Assembly (NCBI RefSeq): GCF_022919115.1
Contig: NZ_CP095072.1
Coordinates: 1,488,001-1,552,000 of the forward strand
Source: Gracilibacillus caseinilyticus
GTDB lineage: Bacteria; Bacillota; Bacilli; Bacillales; Amphibacillaceae
DNA length: 64,000 nucleotides
Direction: 5' to 3'
A model generated the notes under the pieces. The model was not told the origin of the DNA, did no database searches, and worked only from the letters and a program-made list of their open reading frames with translations. Positions 1 to 7,635 of this stretch are shown in pieces. The position numbers and the translations under genes are program-made. Numbering within the stretch: position 1 is the first letter of the stretch; each line of letters starts with the position of its first letter.

Positions 1-3
1 AAT

Positions 4-96
4 ATTAGCAATATAGAAAAGCCCAAGTTAGTGGAAATTTAGAACATACTTCATATAAGAAAAACTGCGACACATGCTAAAAAAACATGGAAAATA
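4..96 (+). repeat. Dispersed repeat family A, partial copy
   Basis: This stretch aligns by eye with four other intergenic copies (about 19226, 23426 inverted, 37705, 57507). Shared words in order are TTAGCAAT, GTGAAAATTTAGA, AAGTATAAGAAAAAC and CGACA..GCTAAAA. This copy is diverged and lacks the distal part containing GACGAGGCGAATGCCGAG. No reading frame is conserved between copies. Confidence 0.6.
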
Positions 97-275
97 TGTG
101 ATTGTCATTCGAAAAATAATCAAAAAAGTGTTCAACTACTCTTTTGCAAGTTGGCAGCGGTGGAGTGGTCTGAAAAATGGTTGAAGGATGAGCACATTCA
201 GAGGAAGAGGAGCCGTAATGAACGAAAGAGCATCTCATTCGATCAACATGCTACTCCAATAAGCGCATAATGAGT
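97..275. other. Intergenic region, no supported gene
   Basis: A plus-strand frame is open for about 60 codons up to a stop near 270, but it has no ATG or ribosome binding site and I recognise no family. I see nothing else here. Confidence 0.4.
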
Positions 276-277
276 AA

Positions 278-331
278 AAAGCAGCACGTAACACAAGTTT
301 TTTAACCTGTGTGTTATGAGCTGCTTTTTTT
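278..331. terminator. Bidirectional intrinsic terminator
   Basis: The arms AAAGCAGC...TAACACA and TGTGTTA...GCTGCTTT form a long, slightly imperfect stem. A run of T follows on the plus strand, and a run of A precedes it, giving T on the minus strand. It ends the minus-strand oxidoreductase gene at 341 and could also stop plus-strand transcription from the left. Confidence 0.8.
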
Positions 332-340
332 TTACAATTT

Positions 341-1387
341 TCATTCATAATAACCATAATCGGCTAAGTTCAAGGTAGTTTCTTCTCCGGATAAAAAGGC
401 AGCTACTTCACGTCCAATGACAGGACCCGCAGTTAAGCCTGTTGAACCTAATCCATTAACGACGAAGATATTGTCATCGTTATATCCGATAAACGGCAAG
501 GAATCTCTCGTGAACGGTCGTAATCCTACCGAGACTTTGTGATCGTCTATGTTTACGTCTGGAAAATAGCGTTCTGCTTCATGATGTAAATAGGCTTTGT
601 TTTCCGCAGAAGGCGCAACGGAGAATTCCTCTGTTTTCTCATGTGTTGTGCCGATCGCAAAGCTGTTGCCGGCACCTGTTCCAACAATATACATCGGACC
701 AAGTCCCATAACAACCGGTGTACCCATTGCATCTGCATCTTCATCCAGTTGAAAATGTAATAATTCCGCTCGTTGATGCCGGATTGTTGGCTGATCGTGA
801 AATTCACCAGCCCATGCCCCCGCTGTATAAATGACGGTACCCTGGCACTCTCTAGGATCGACGTCTTCCACCAGCCAATTCCCCCCGTGTGCCAACACAC
901 CTTTTTTCAATGAAGTAAGCAAGCTTTCGCCATCAATTTGACCGCCACCTTCTACAAATACGGCTGGGTAATAGTCGGTCAAATAAGGATGCAAAGCTTT
1001 TACATCTTTCTTCGCCATTTTCGTGACACTTCCCATTTCAGGTGATGCCTCCTGTTTTGCCGATATCCGTTCGTATGCCAGCTGCTGAATCCGATCATCT
1101 TTAAATAGACAGATGGCACCGTTTTGTTTGTAACCTGTAGGCTGATTCGTTGTCTGTTCCAAATCTTTAATAAAGGCTGGGTAATAACGAGCACCTTCCT
1201 GGACGAGACGGTACCATTTTTTATTACGGCGCTGGCTGGTCCAGGGACAGATGATGCCAGCGGATGCAAATGTTGCCTGACCTTGATCAAACCGGTCATA
1301 GACGGTGACATGTTGTCCTTTTTTGGCAAGATGATAGGCGATAGACGCACCTGCTATCCCACCGCCAACTATAGTAAATTCCTTCAT
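341..1387 (-). CDS. FAD-dependent oxidoreductase (DAO / glycine-oxidase-like)
   Basis: This 348-residue protein belongs to the D-amino-acid oxidase/DadA flavoprotein superfamily, which oxidises amines or amino acids to imines. The N terminus carries the dinucleotide-binding fingerprint GGGIAG at residues 8-13, with an acidic residue (Asp31) at the end of the second strand, as expected for FAD binding. The C terminus has the usual GLRP and NGLGSTGLTAGP segments that close the FAD site. Length fits glycine oxidase and related enzymes (about 350-380). The start is supported by an AAGGAG sequence about ten bases upstream. It is monocistronic, between a terminator and the divergent lyase gene. Substrate cannot be decided from sequence; sarcosine, glycine, proline or a D-amino acid are all possible. 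Confidence 0.85.
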   Translation of the reverse strand: MKEFTIVGGGIAGASIAYHLAKKGQHVTVYDRFDQGQATFASAGIICPWTSQRRNKKWYRLVQEGARYYPAFIKDLEQTTNQPTGYKQNGAICLFKDDRIQQLAYERISAKQEASPEMGSVTKMAKKDVKALHPYLTDYYPAVFVEGGGQIDGESLLTSLKKGVLAHGGNWLVEDVDPRECQGTVIYTAGAWAGEFHDQPTIRHQRAELLHFQLDEDADAMGTPVVMGLGPMYIVGTGAGNSFAIGTTHEKTEEFSVAPSAENKAYLHHEAERYFPDVNIDDHKVSVGLRPFTRDSLPFIGYNDDNIFVVNGLGSTGLTAGPVIGREVAAFLSGEETTLNLADYGYYE

Positions 1388-1575
1388 CTTCTCCGCTCCT
1401 TCAATTGCTTATCAATTCTCATATTGTAACATATGAAAAGGGGTGCTGTAGTCCCTCTTGTATTACCTATAATTCCCATCAAGTTAGCAATTATGGAGGA
1501 TTCTATTTTTTTACAGATATGGTAAGGTATAAGTAAGTAAATGAAGCGAGGAGGTGCCCGTTTTTTTCACTTAAA

Positions 1576-1592
1576 ATGTAAACGCATTCATT
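1576..1592 (+). promoter_or_regulatory. Putative CcpA catabolite-responsive element (cre)
   Basis: The 17 bases beginning ATGTAAACGC match the cre consensus WTGNAANCGNWNNCWWW at every position. The site lies about 37 bases upstream of the lyase start, where bound CcpA would block transcription. Carbon catabolite repression of the lyase is an inference. Confidence 0.65.
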
Positions 1593-1628
1593 CGTTGTCT
1601 AAGCCTAAAAATGATAGGAGGAGAAAGG

Positions 1629-3257
1629 ATGAAAAAAAGCTTTAAACGTAACGCGCTCTTTGTGATTTTTGCTGCAACAATCATCTTGGTATGCATGGTG
1701 TTTCCGGCTGAAAGAGGACAAGCTGCTACTGTTTATGTGACGGATAATGGTTCTACATTGGTGATTAATACGGGGGCTGGTCTGGAATATACAGTTGATA
1801 AAGATAATGGGGATATTACCTCAAGTAAAATGAATGGCACGGAGCTTACCGGTTCCACCAAGAATTCACATATTGCTTCCGGGCTGGGATCGGGTGCAGA
1901 TGTGACTTGGAACAAATCGCCGTCAGGTTCTACCGTTCTCATTACTGTTAGTACCGATACACTGACGCATTACTATTCATCAAGGGGCGGCCAAAATATT
2001 ATTTATATGGCAACCTACACGACACAAGAACCATCTGTTGGGGAGTTACGCTACATTTTCCGTGGAAACGGTAATGTGTTAACCGATGTTCCGGAACGCT
2101 CGGATAATAGTGGTACAACAGGAGCGATCGAGAGCTCCGATGTGTTTGGACATTCCAATGGCTATACCACGTCTAAATATTATGGCAATGATCAGGCAAA
2201 GGATTTAACGATAAAAGGTGCAACAGGTAACAATGTCGGTGTCTTTATGGCGTATGGTAATCGTGAAAAAAGTTCCGGTGGTCCCTTTTTTCGGGATATT
2301 CAATTCCAGAGTGGAGGGGATACAGAAATCTATAATTATATGAATTCGGGACATGCCCAGACAGAGGACTGGCGGATGGGACTTCACGGCCCATACGCAT
2401 TAGTATTTACTACTGGTTCGACGCCTAGTGTGCCTGACTTCAGCTGGATGTCAGGCTTGAATCTGCAAGGCTGGGTTTCCAGCAGGGGAAAAGTGGTATT
2501 AAACGGGTTGAACGGCATGGATTCCAATTATGAATATACGGTTGGATTTGCCAATGATAATGCCCAATACTGGACGACTGCATCTTCCTCTGGAACCGCA
2601 GTGAAAGATGGCATGATACCTGGGACGTATACGATGACCGTTTACAAAAAAGAACTGGAGGTTTACAGTGAACAGGTCACAGTTTCCGCTAACCAGACGA
2701 CCACGTTAAATACGAGAACGATCAACAATGACCCGAGTGCAGCGTCTGCGATATGGCGAATTGGGGATTGGGATGGTACACCGTGGGAGCTGAAAAATGG
2801 GCAAACGATTCCGCTTCGTCATCCTTCTGACAGCCGAAACCAAAGCTGGGGACCTGTGACATATGCAGTTGGAAGTGCAACGAATAAATTCCCGGCGATT
2901 CAATTCCGGGGTGAGAATTCACCAACAACCGTGACGTTCAACTTGACTGCAGCCCAGGCAGCTTCATCGCATGAATTAAATATAGGTATTACCACTGCCT
3001 ATAACGGTGGCAGACCTAGTATTACGATGAATGGTTCGTCACTAGGCCTTCATAGTCCATCCAATCAGCCGAATTCGCGAAGCTTTACGATTGGAACCTA
3101 CAGAGGTAACAATACGACGTTCTCCTGGACTGTTCCTGCTTCTGATCTAGTAGAAGGGACGAATACGATGTCGATTACGCCGGTTAGTGGCTCCAGTGAT
3201 TTAGGGAATTGGTTAAGCGCTGGCTGGGTGTACGATACAGTGGAATTAATAGATTGA
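1629..3257 (+). CDS. Secreted rhamnogalacturonan endolyase, PL4-like
   Basis: The product resembles family PL4 rhamnogalacturonan lyases, which cut the rhamnose-galacturonate backbone of pectin by beta-elimination. It begins with a Sec signal peptide (KK-rich n-region, then a hydrophobic core, AQAA-type cleavage near residue 33). A beta-sandwich catalytic domain follows to about residue 275, an Ig/fibronectin-like segment to about 370, and a C-terminal jelly-roll domain starting at the WRIGDWDG motif. Lys183 in TSKYYG and His242 in SGHAQTE are candidates for the family's catalytic Lys and His. ATG 1629 is preferred to ATG 1611 because AGGAGG at 1616-1621 sits seven bases upstream, giving 542 residues. 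It precedes a Yes-type uptake locus. PL4 is rarer in Firmicutes than PL9 or PL11, so the family call needs a profile check. Confidence 0.82.
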   Translation: MKKSFKRNALFVIFAATIILVCMVFPAERGQAATVYVTDNGSTLVINTGAGLEYTVDKDNGDITSSKMNGTELTGSTKNSHIASGLGSGADVTWNKSPSGSTVLITVSTDTLTHYYSSRGGQNIIYMATYTTQEPSVGELRYIFRGNGNVLTDVPERSDNSGTTGAIESSDVFGHSNGYTTSKYYGNDQAKDLTIKGATGNNVGVFMAYGNREKSSGGPFFRDIQFQSGGDTEIYNYMNSGHAQTEDWRMGLHGPYALVFTTGSTPSVPDFSWMSGLNLQGWVSSRGKVVLNGLNGMDSNYEYTVGFANDNAQYWTTASSSGTAVKDGMIPGTYTMTVYKKELEVYSEQVTVSANQTTTLNTRTINNDPSAASAIWRIGDWDGTPWELKNGQTIPLRHPSDSRNQSWGPVTYAVGSATNKFPAIQFRGENSPTTVTFNLTAAQAASSHELNIGITTAYNGGRPSITMNGSSLGLHSPSNQPNSRSFTIGTYRGNNTTFSWTVPASDLVEGTNTMSITPVSGSSDLGNWLSAGWVYDTVELID

Positions 3258-3264
3258 TGAGGAG

Positions 3265-3306
3265 CGGTTCTCCTGTTTCATTTTTGTGAAACGGGAGAAC
3301 CGTTTT
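3265..3306. terminator. Bidirectional terminator overlapping the yesL-like 3' end
   Basis: A 16-bp stem (CGGTTCTCC... / ...GGAGAACCG) with a short loop and TTTT on the plus strand ends the lyase gene. The right arm and loop also encode the last codons of the convergent minus-strand gene, so the terminator is shared by two convergent genes. Confidence 0.85.
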
Positions 3307-3910
3307 GTTGTTTGCGTTCTACTTTGCGATACGCTAGATTAGCAGATGATAGAACTACCAGGCCTAAGATGCTTGCTGAGAAAAAGAAACCAGTGCCAGG
3401 GATGTTAGTGATTACGAAATAGACCGCAGAAAACCCGAAGATGATAAACAAACTGGGAACAGGGTTGTACAGTGTTAAGAGTATCCCATTTTTTATCAGC
3501 ATGGTTAATGTTTGTTCAAACTCTACATAAAGGGCTAACGTATAACAAATGACGAGCACAGAGAGACAGCACATTATGATCCAAGTGTACAAGACATAGA
3601 AGGAATCAGCAGGTTGGAGAAAGAAGAAGTTAATAAACAGTAACAAGCAAATACTAGCCACTAATCCACCGAGTCGGTTACTTCTCCAAAATTCTTCTTT
3701 ATAGTAGCCCCAGAAAGTACTCCTGATAGCAGGGGAGTTTCCCTTTAAAAATTGTCTTAATGTTGCGAGTAAGGCAATGGTCGCTGGAAAGAATCCCAAT
3801 ATAATGCCACCAATCAACGTAAAACATATCCACAGCAGATTCAGATATGCAAGCCTGGCAAACCAGTTGCAGAAGGTATAAATGGAATTTGTGAATGTAC
3901 CAAATTGCAT
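3278..3910 (-). CDS. YesL-like DUF624 membrane protein
   Basis: This 210-residue protein belongs to the DUF624/YesL family of small polytopic membrane proteins. The diagnostic N-terminal block is present: FARLAYLNLLWICFTLIGG, then GFFPATIALLATLRQFL. About five hydrophobic segments are visible. The family has no proven activity, but its genes sit beside carbohydrate ABC transporters and YesMN-type two-component systems, and in Bacillus subtilis yesL lies in the rhamnogalacturonan locus. Here it is transcribed away from the transporter, unlike the subtilis order. Its last codons form part of a transcription terminator. A second paralogue at 12986 accompanies the second sugar transporter of this window. 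Confidence 0.85.
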   Translation of the reverse strand: MQFGTFTNSIYTFCNWFARLAYLNLLWICFTLIGGIILGFFPATIALLATLRQFLKGNSPAIRSTFWGYYKEEFWRSNRLGGLVASICLLLFINFFFLQPADSFYVLYTWIIMCCLSVLVICYTLALYVEFEQTLTMLIKNGILLTLYNPVPSLFIIFGFSAVYFVITNIPGTGFFFSASILGLVVLSSANLAYRKVERKQQNGSPVSQK

Positions 3911-4214
3911 GATCTCACCTCTTTTTTCGCGTTAGGAAGTATAAGAAACGCAAGTATATAATGACAGTCATGATGCCGAATGGAATAATTAAATCGCATC
4001 AAGAATCAAGGAGAACTGTATGTGATTAAGCCCGTTATTCTAACCATAACTATAACATTACTGCCATCGGTTCATGACATCTTTGCGCAATCGAGTAAAA
4101 ATATTTTCAATGTAGTAAAAATATTGTACCGCTTTTGATCTGTTCAAAAGTCGGCATGATGAAACACGAGAAAACAGGTAAAAATTTTGCGCAATTGGTA
4201 AAAAATATTGATTG

Positions 4215-4231
4215 TTGGAAGCGGATACAAA
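4215..4231 (+). promoter_or_regulatory. Putative cre site upstream of the sugar transporter operon
   Basis: The 17 bases beginning TTGGAAGCGG match WTGNAANCGNWNNCWWW at every position. The site ends about 40 bases before the first permease start, so CcpA could repress the whole permease/binding-protein operon. It shares this feature with the lyase gene at 1629. Confidence 0.6.
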
Positions 4232-4272
4232 ATCTATACTAAAGCTACTATCAGAAAAAAGAGGTGAGCAAC

Positions 4273-5235
4273 GTGAAGGTACAATCTGAAGCAATGGATC
4301 TATCAGAACAACAAAAGAAAGCACGCAAAAAGGCCCGAAAAAGTAATGGTGATCCTTTTAGCGGCTGGAAAGAGAATTTATCAGGGTATCTGTTTATTGC
4401 CCCTATGTTTCTCGGTACTTCTTTGTTAGTACTGTTTCCGATATTCGCATCATTAGCGTTAAGTTTTACCGATTGGAACTTTGTATCCGGCTATAATAAT
4501 GTGAAGTTTATCGGATTCGATAACTTTACGGCACTATTTTCGAATGGACTATTTATAAAAGCCCTGAAAAATAATTTTATTTTATTATTGGCTATACCGA
4601 TCACGTTAATGGTTTCCTTGGCTTTAGCCGTCATTATTAATCGATATGTGTATTTGAAAGATTTGTTTAAGGTCATTTACTTTATGCCGTTTATATCGAG
4701 TATTGTAGCGGTTGCGGTTGTTTTTCAAGTTATGTTCCATCCTACGCAGGGGCCGATCAACCAATTCCTGATGTCAATCGGAATCGATCATCCGCCCGAA
4801 TGGATTGCCGATGTGACCTATTCCTTGCCCTCTGTCATGTTGATTATGATATGGACAAGCATCGGTTTTAATCTGATTATTTATTTAGCAGGGTTGCAGA
4901 ATATCCCTAAGGAATTATATGAAGCTGCTCAAATAGATGGCGCTTCCGCATGGTTCCAGTTTACAAAAATAACGATACCATTGGTGTCTCCGACGACATT
5001 TCTCCTTTTGGTAACAGGAGTCATCTCTAGCTTTAAAGTATTCGATTTAATTATTGTACTGACAGAAGGTGGACCGGCCAACTCGACATTAACCCCTGTA
5101 GTATATCTTTACCAGCAGGCCTTTATCGAATTGAAAACAGGTTACGCTTCCGCCATTGCGTTAGTGATGTTTATTATTATTTTAATTATTACGTACCTCC
5201 AGTTTATTGGACAGAAAAAATGGGTGAATTATTAA
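4273..5235 (+). CDS. Sugar ABC transporter permease (YesP/MalF type)
   Basis: This is a six-helix MalF-type inner-membrane permease of the carbohydrate uptake-1 family. A basic, lysine-rich cytoplasmic N terminus precedes the first helix (YLFIAPMFLGTSLLVLFP). The EAA loop, which contacts the ATPase, reads ELYEAAQIDGASAWFQF near residue 220. GTG 4273 is preferred over GTG 4264 because AGAGGTGAG at 4260-4268 lies just upstream of it. Context points to pectin-derived oligosaccharides: it is followed by a MalG-type permease, a binding lipoprotein, and YesM/YesN-like regulators. No ATPase gene is present; such systems usually share an MsmX-type ATPase encoded elsewhere. Gene order (permease, permease, binding protein) differs from subtilis yesOPQ. 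Confidence 0.88.
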   Translation: MKVQSEAMDLSEQQKKARKKARKSNGDPFSGWKENLSGYLFIAPMFLGTSLLVLFPIFASLALSFTDWNFVSGYNNVKFIGFDNFTALFSNGLFIKALKNNFILLLAIPITLMVSLALAVIINRYVYLKDLFKVIYFMPFISSIVAVAVVFQVMFHPTQGPINQFLMSIGIDHPPEWIADVTYSLPSVMLIMIWTSIGFNLIIYLAGLQNIPKELYEAAQIDGASAWFQFTKITIPLVSPTTFLLLVTGVISSFKVFDLIIVLTEGGPANSTLTPVVYLYQQAFIELKTGYASAIALVMFIIILIITYLQFIGQKKWVNY

Positions 5236-5254
5236 GCAGAAAGGAGTTCATGAT

Positions 5255-6088
5255 ATGACATTTCGATTAGACACGAGAAAATTGATCACAACGATTATAA
5301 TGGCGATTATTGGTCTTGCATTTTTAATGCCCTTCTTCTGGATGATATCCGCATCTTTAAAAGTCGAGGAAGATGTACTTACGTTTCCGATCCAATGGAT
5401 TCCTGATACGTGGCATGCAATAGAAAATTATAAAGAAGTCTGGACCGGTTCGATGCCGTTTCTACTGTTATATTGGAATTCGATTAAAGTAACGGTGCTG
5501 ACGACCCTTACTTCGGTTACGATATCGTGTTTAGCAGCATATGGGTTTGCCAAAATCAATTTCAAAGGAAGCAATGTATTATTTCTAGTGGTGCTGGCTA
5601 CTTATATGATTCCGCCACAAACGTTACTTGTTACCCAATTTCTGCTTTATCGATGGATAGGGCTGTATGATACACATACCGGCCTTATCCTGCTGAATAG
5701 TTTCAGTGTGTTTGGAACATTTATGCTTCGTCAATTTTATTTAGGTATCAGCAATGAAATTATAGAATCAGCCAGGATGGATGGCGCGGGGCATTTCAGG
5801 ATATTTACTGCGATTGCCTTACCGCTGGTTCGTCCGGCCATTGCTACCTATGCGATATTACGATTTATCTGGACTTGGAATGACTTCCAATATCCATTAA
5901 TCTTTCTTCGGACAGAGGCACTCTATACGATACAATTAGGTGTGCAAAGTTTTTCTGATCAGCATGGAAGCGTTTACTCACTAATGATGGCAGCTTCAGT
6001 GTCAGCGATATTACCATTATTAATTATCTTTATTATTGGTCAGAAAAATGTTATTGAAGGTATTCAGCTCGGTGGTGTAAAAGGGTAA
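5255..6088 (+). CDS. Sugar ABC transporter permease (YesQ/MalG type)
   Basis: This 277-residue protein is the MalG-type partner of the preceding permease. It opens with a short N terminus and a strong first helix (IIMAIIGLAFLMPFFWMISASLK), the typical start of this subfamily. The EAA loop reads EIIESARMDGAGHFRIF around residue 170, followed by ALPLVRPAI. The C terminus ends in VIEGIQLGGVKG, the usual tail of MalG-like permeases. It lies 19 bases after the first permease with an AAAGGAG ribosome binding site, so the two are co-transcribed and should form the membrane heterodimer. Confidence 0.88.
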   Translation: MTFRLDTRKLITTIIMAIIGLAFLMPFFWMISASLKVEEDVLTFPIQWIPDTWHAIENYKEVWTGSMPFLLLYWNSIKVTVLTTLTSVTISCLAAYGFAKINFKGSNVLFLVVLATYMIPPQTLLVTQFLLYRWIGLYDTHTGLILLNSFSVFGTFMLRQFYLGISNEIIESARMDGAGHFRIFTAIALPLVRPAIATYAILRFIWTWNDFQYPLIFLRTEALYTIQLGVQSFSDQHGSVYSLMMAASVSAILPLLIIFIIGQKNVIEGIQLGGVKG

Positions 6089-6134
6089 GTCCTCATATAG
6101 AAGAGGTTTATATAAGAAAATCAGGAGGGGTTAG

Positions 6135-7454
6135 ATGAAAAAAATAAGTTGGTTTGCTTTGGTTGGGGTGTTACTGATGGTGATCTTAGCAGCTTGTTCA
6201 GGGAATGAAGAAACATCAAATGATGAGGGGAATTCTTCCTCAGATGAAAAAGTTAACCTGAAATTCGTGCATTGGATTAACGATGATGTTGGAAAATGGG
6301 AGTCGCTGATTGCTAAATATGAAGAAGAACATCCAAATGTTAAGATTGAATCGATGCCACTCGTCGAAAATATGAACTCGGAGGATTATTTTAAACAGCT
6401 AGATTTAATGGCATCAGCAGGGGAAAAAATGGATTTAATTATGTTTTCCAATATGAATGACTGGGTGAAACGAATTGATGCCGGGTTAGTTGCGCCTATC
6501 AATGAGTATATGGAAGCGGAAGGTATTGATATCAACGAGGTGTACAATAACACGTATCCAGCGATTGATGGAGAGTATTATGGCTTACCAATGAAAAATG
6601 TGACGAATCTGGTTATGATAAATAAACAGCATTTAGATGAAGCAGGCTTAGAGATTCCAACCGAATGGACTTGGGATGACTACCAGGAGTATGCGCAGAA
6701 ATTAACAACAGATGACCATTATGGATCCTATTTGCACAGCTGGCATAATACACATTCATCCTTGAAGTTATTAAGTAAACCTGAAAATACCATGATCTTA
6801 AAAGAAGATGGCTCATCTAATGCGGATGATCCGATGCTAAAAGCGTCACTTGAATTAAGAGATCAACTGGAGAATGTCGATAAAACATCGGTACCGTTCA
6901 CAGAAATTCTCTCGCAGAAATTAGATTACCGTCAACAGTTCTTCAGTGGAGAGGCGTCGATGATTCCAATCGCCAGCTATATGATTACAGAGTGGGGTCA
7001 ATTTACACCTGATTTTGAGATTGCCTGGGCACCGTGGCCAAAAAATAAAGCCGAAGATGAAGCGTATTCAGCCATGGGTGGTGACCTTGTATCTGTAGCA
7101 CAAAATTCCGAGCACAAACAGGAAGCTTATGACTTCATGCGCTGGTTAACTACAGAAGGAATTGTGGAACAAGGGGTCTGGGTGCCTTCATGGAAGGAAG
7201 CGGATTTAGATACGGTCTTGGAGAACCTGGCGAGTGGAACGGAAAATCCAGATGCTATTGATATGGAATCATTGAAAAACGCACTGACATCTGTTCAGCC
7301 GAGTAAATCTTTTGCACCGCCTGCCTATGTAACAGAAGCCTATACAGAATTTGATGCAGAAGTCGAACTATATTTGTTAGGGGAACAAGATTTAGAGACA
7401 ACAATGAAAAATATTCAGGAGAAGGTGCAAGCAGTGGTGGATGCGAACCAATAG
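6135..7454 (+). CDS. Sugar-binding lipoprotein of the YesO type
   Basis: This is an extracytoplasmic solute-binding protein of family 1 (439 residues), anchored as a lipoprotein. The lipobox LAAC places the lipidated cysteine at residue 21, followed by an acidic, serine-rich linker. The mature domain begins NLKFVHWINDDVGKWESLI, typical of oligosaccharide binders, and the hinge/C-terminal part contains YDFMRWLTTEG. It follows the two permeases at 46 bases with AGGAGG. Substrate is inferred from the neighbouring rhamnogalacturonan lyase and the Yes-like regulators: probably unsaturated rhamnogalacturonan fragments. This is not provable from sequence alone. Confidence 0.87.
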   Translation: MKKISWFALVGVLLMVILAACSGNEETSNDEGNSSSDEKVNLKFVHWINDDVGKWESLIAKYEEEHPNVKIESMPLVENMNSEDYFKQLDLMASAGEKMDLIMFSNMNDWVKRIDAGLVAPINEYMEAEGIDINEVYNNTYPAIDGEYYGLPMKNVTNLVMINKQHLDEAGLEIPTEWTWDDYQEYAQKLTTDDHYGSYLHSWHNTHSSLKLLSKPENTMILKEDGSSNADDPMLKASLELRDQLENVDKTSVPFTEILSQKLDYRQQFFSGEASMIPIASYMITEWGQFTPDFEIAWAPWPKNKAEDEAYSAMGGDLVSVAQNSEHKQEAYDFMRWLTTEGIVEQGVWVPSWKEADLDTVLENLASGTENPDAIDMESLKNALTSVQPSKSFAPPAYVTEAYTEFDAEVELYLLGEQDLETTMKNIQEKVQAVVDANQ

Positions 7455-7468
7455 CAACACTTTGCTAT

Positions 7469-7500
7469 AATAGAGAGAAAACTTATGTTTTCTCTCTATT
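7469..7500 (+). terminator. Strong hairpin after the binding-protein gene
   Basis: A perfect 14-bp stem (AATAGAGAGAAAAC / GTTTTCTCTCTATT) with a 4-base loop lies 15 bases after the stop codon. No T-run follows, so it may be a 3' stabiliser or a weak attenuator before the sensor gene rather than a full terminator. Confidence 0.55.
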
Positions 7501-7505
7501 AGTAT

Positions 7506-7596
7506 GTGTTCAAAAATAGTACGTGTTCAAAAAGTTGCCGAGTGAGAAACAAGTTAACGAAGAGATTCCCGCTTATCATTTGGTGACTTTTTGAAC
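7506..7596. repeat. Inverted repeat with direct half-repeat around the yesM-like start
   Basis: GTTCAAAAAGT at 7525-7535 is the exact reverse complement of ACTTTTTGAAC at 7586-7596. A near-copy, GTGTTCAAAAA, starts at 7506. This resembles a small palindromic intergenic element. It lies 40 bases upstream of the sensor kinase start, so any transcript reading through from the transporter genes would carry it in the 5' leader. Confidence 0.6.
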
Positions 7597-7635
7597 ATCC
7601 TCTATTATGCATGTAGCAGGAAGTGGTGTTGTACT

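Noticed and set aside
97..275. Open frame ending near 270 (reads EWSEKWLKDEHIQRKRS)
   Set aside because: No ATG/GTG with a ribosome binding site, no recognisable family, and it starts within repeat A.
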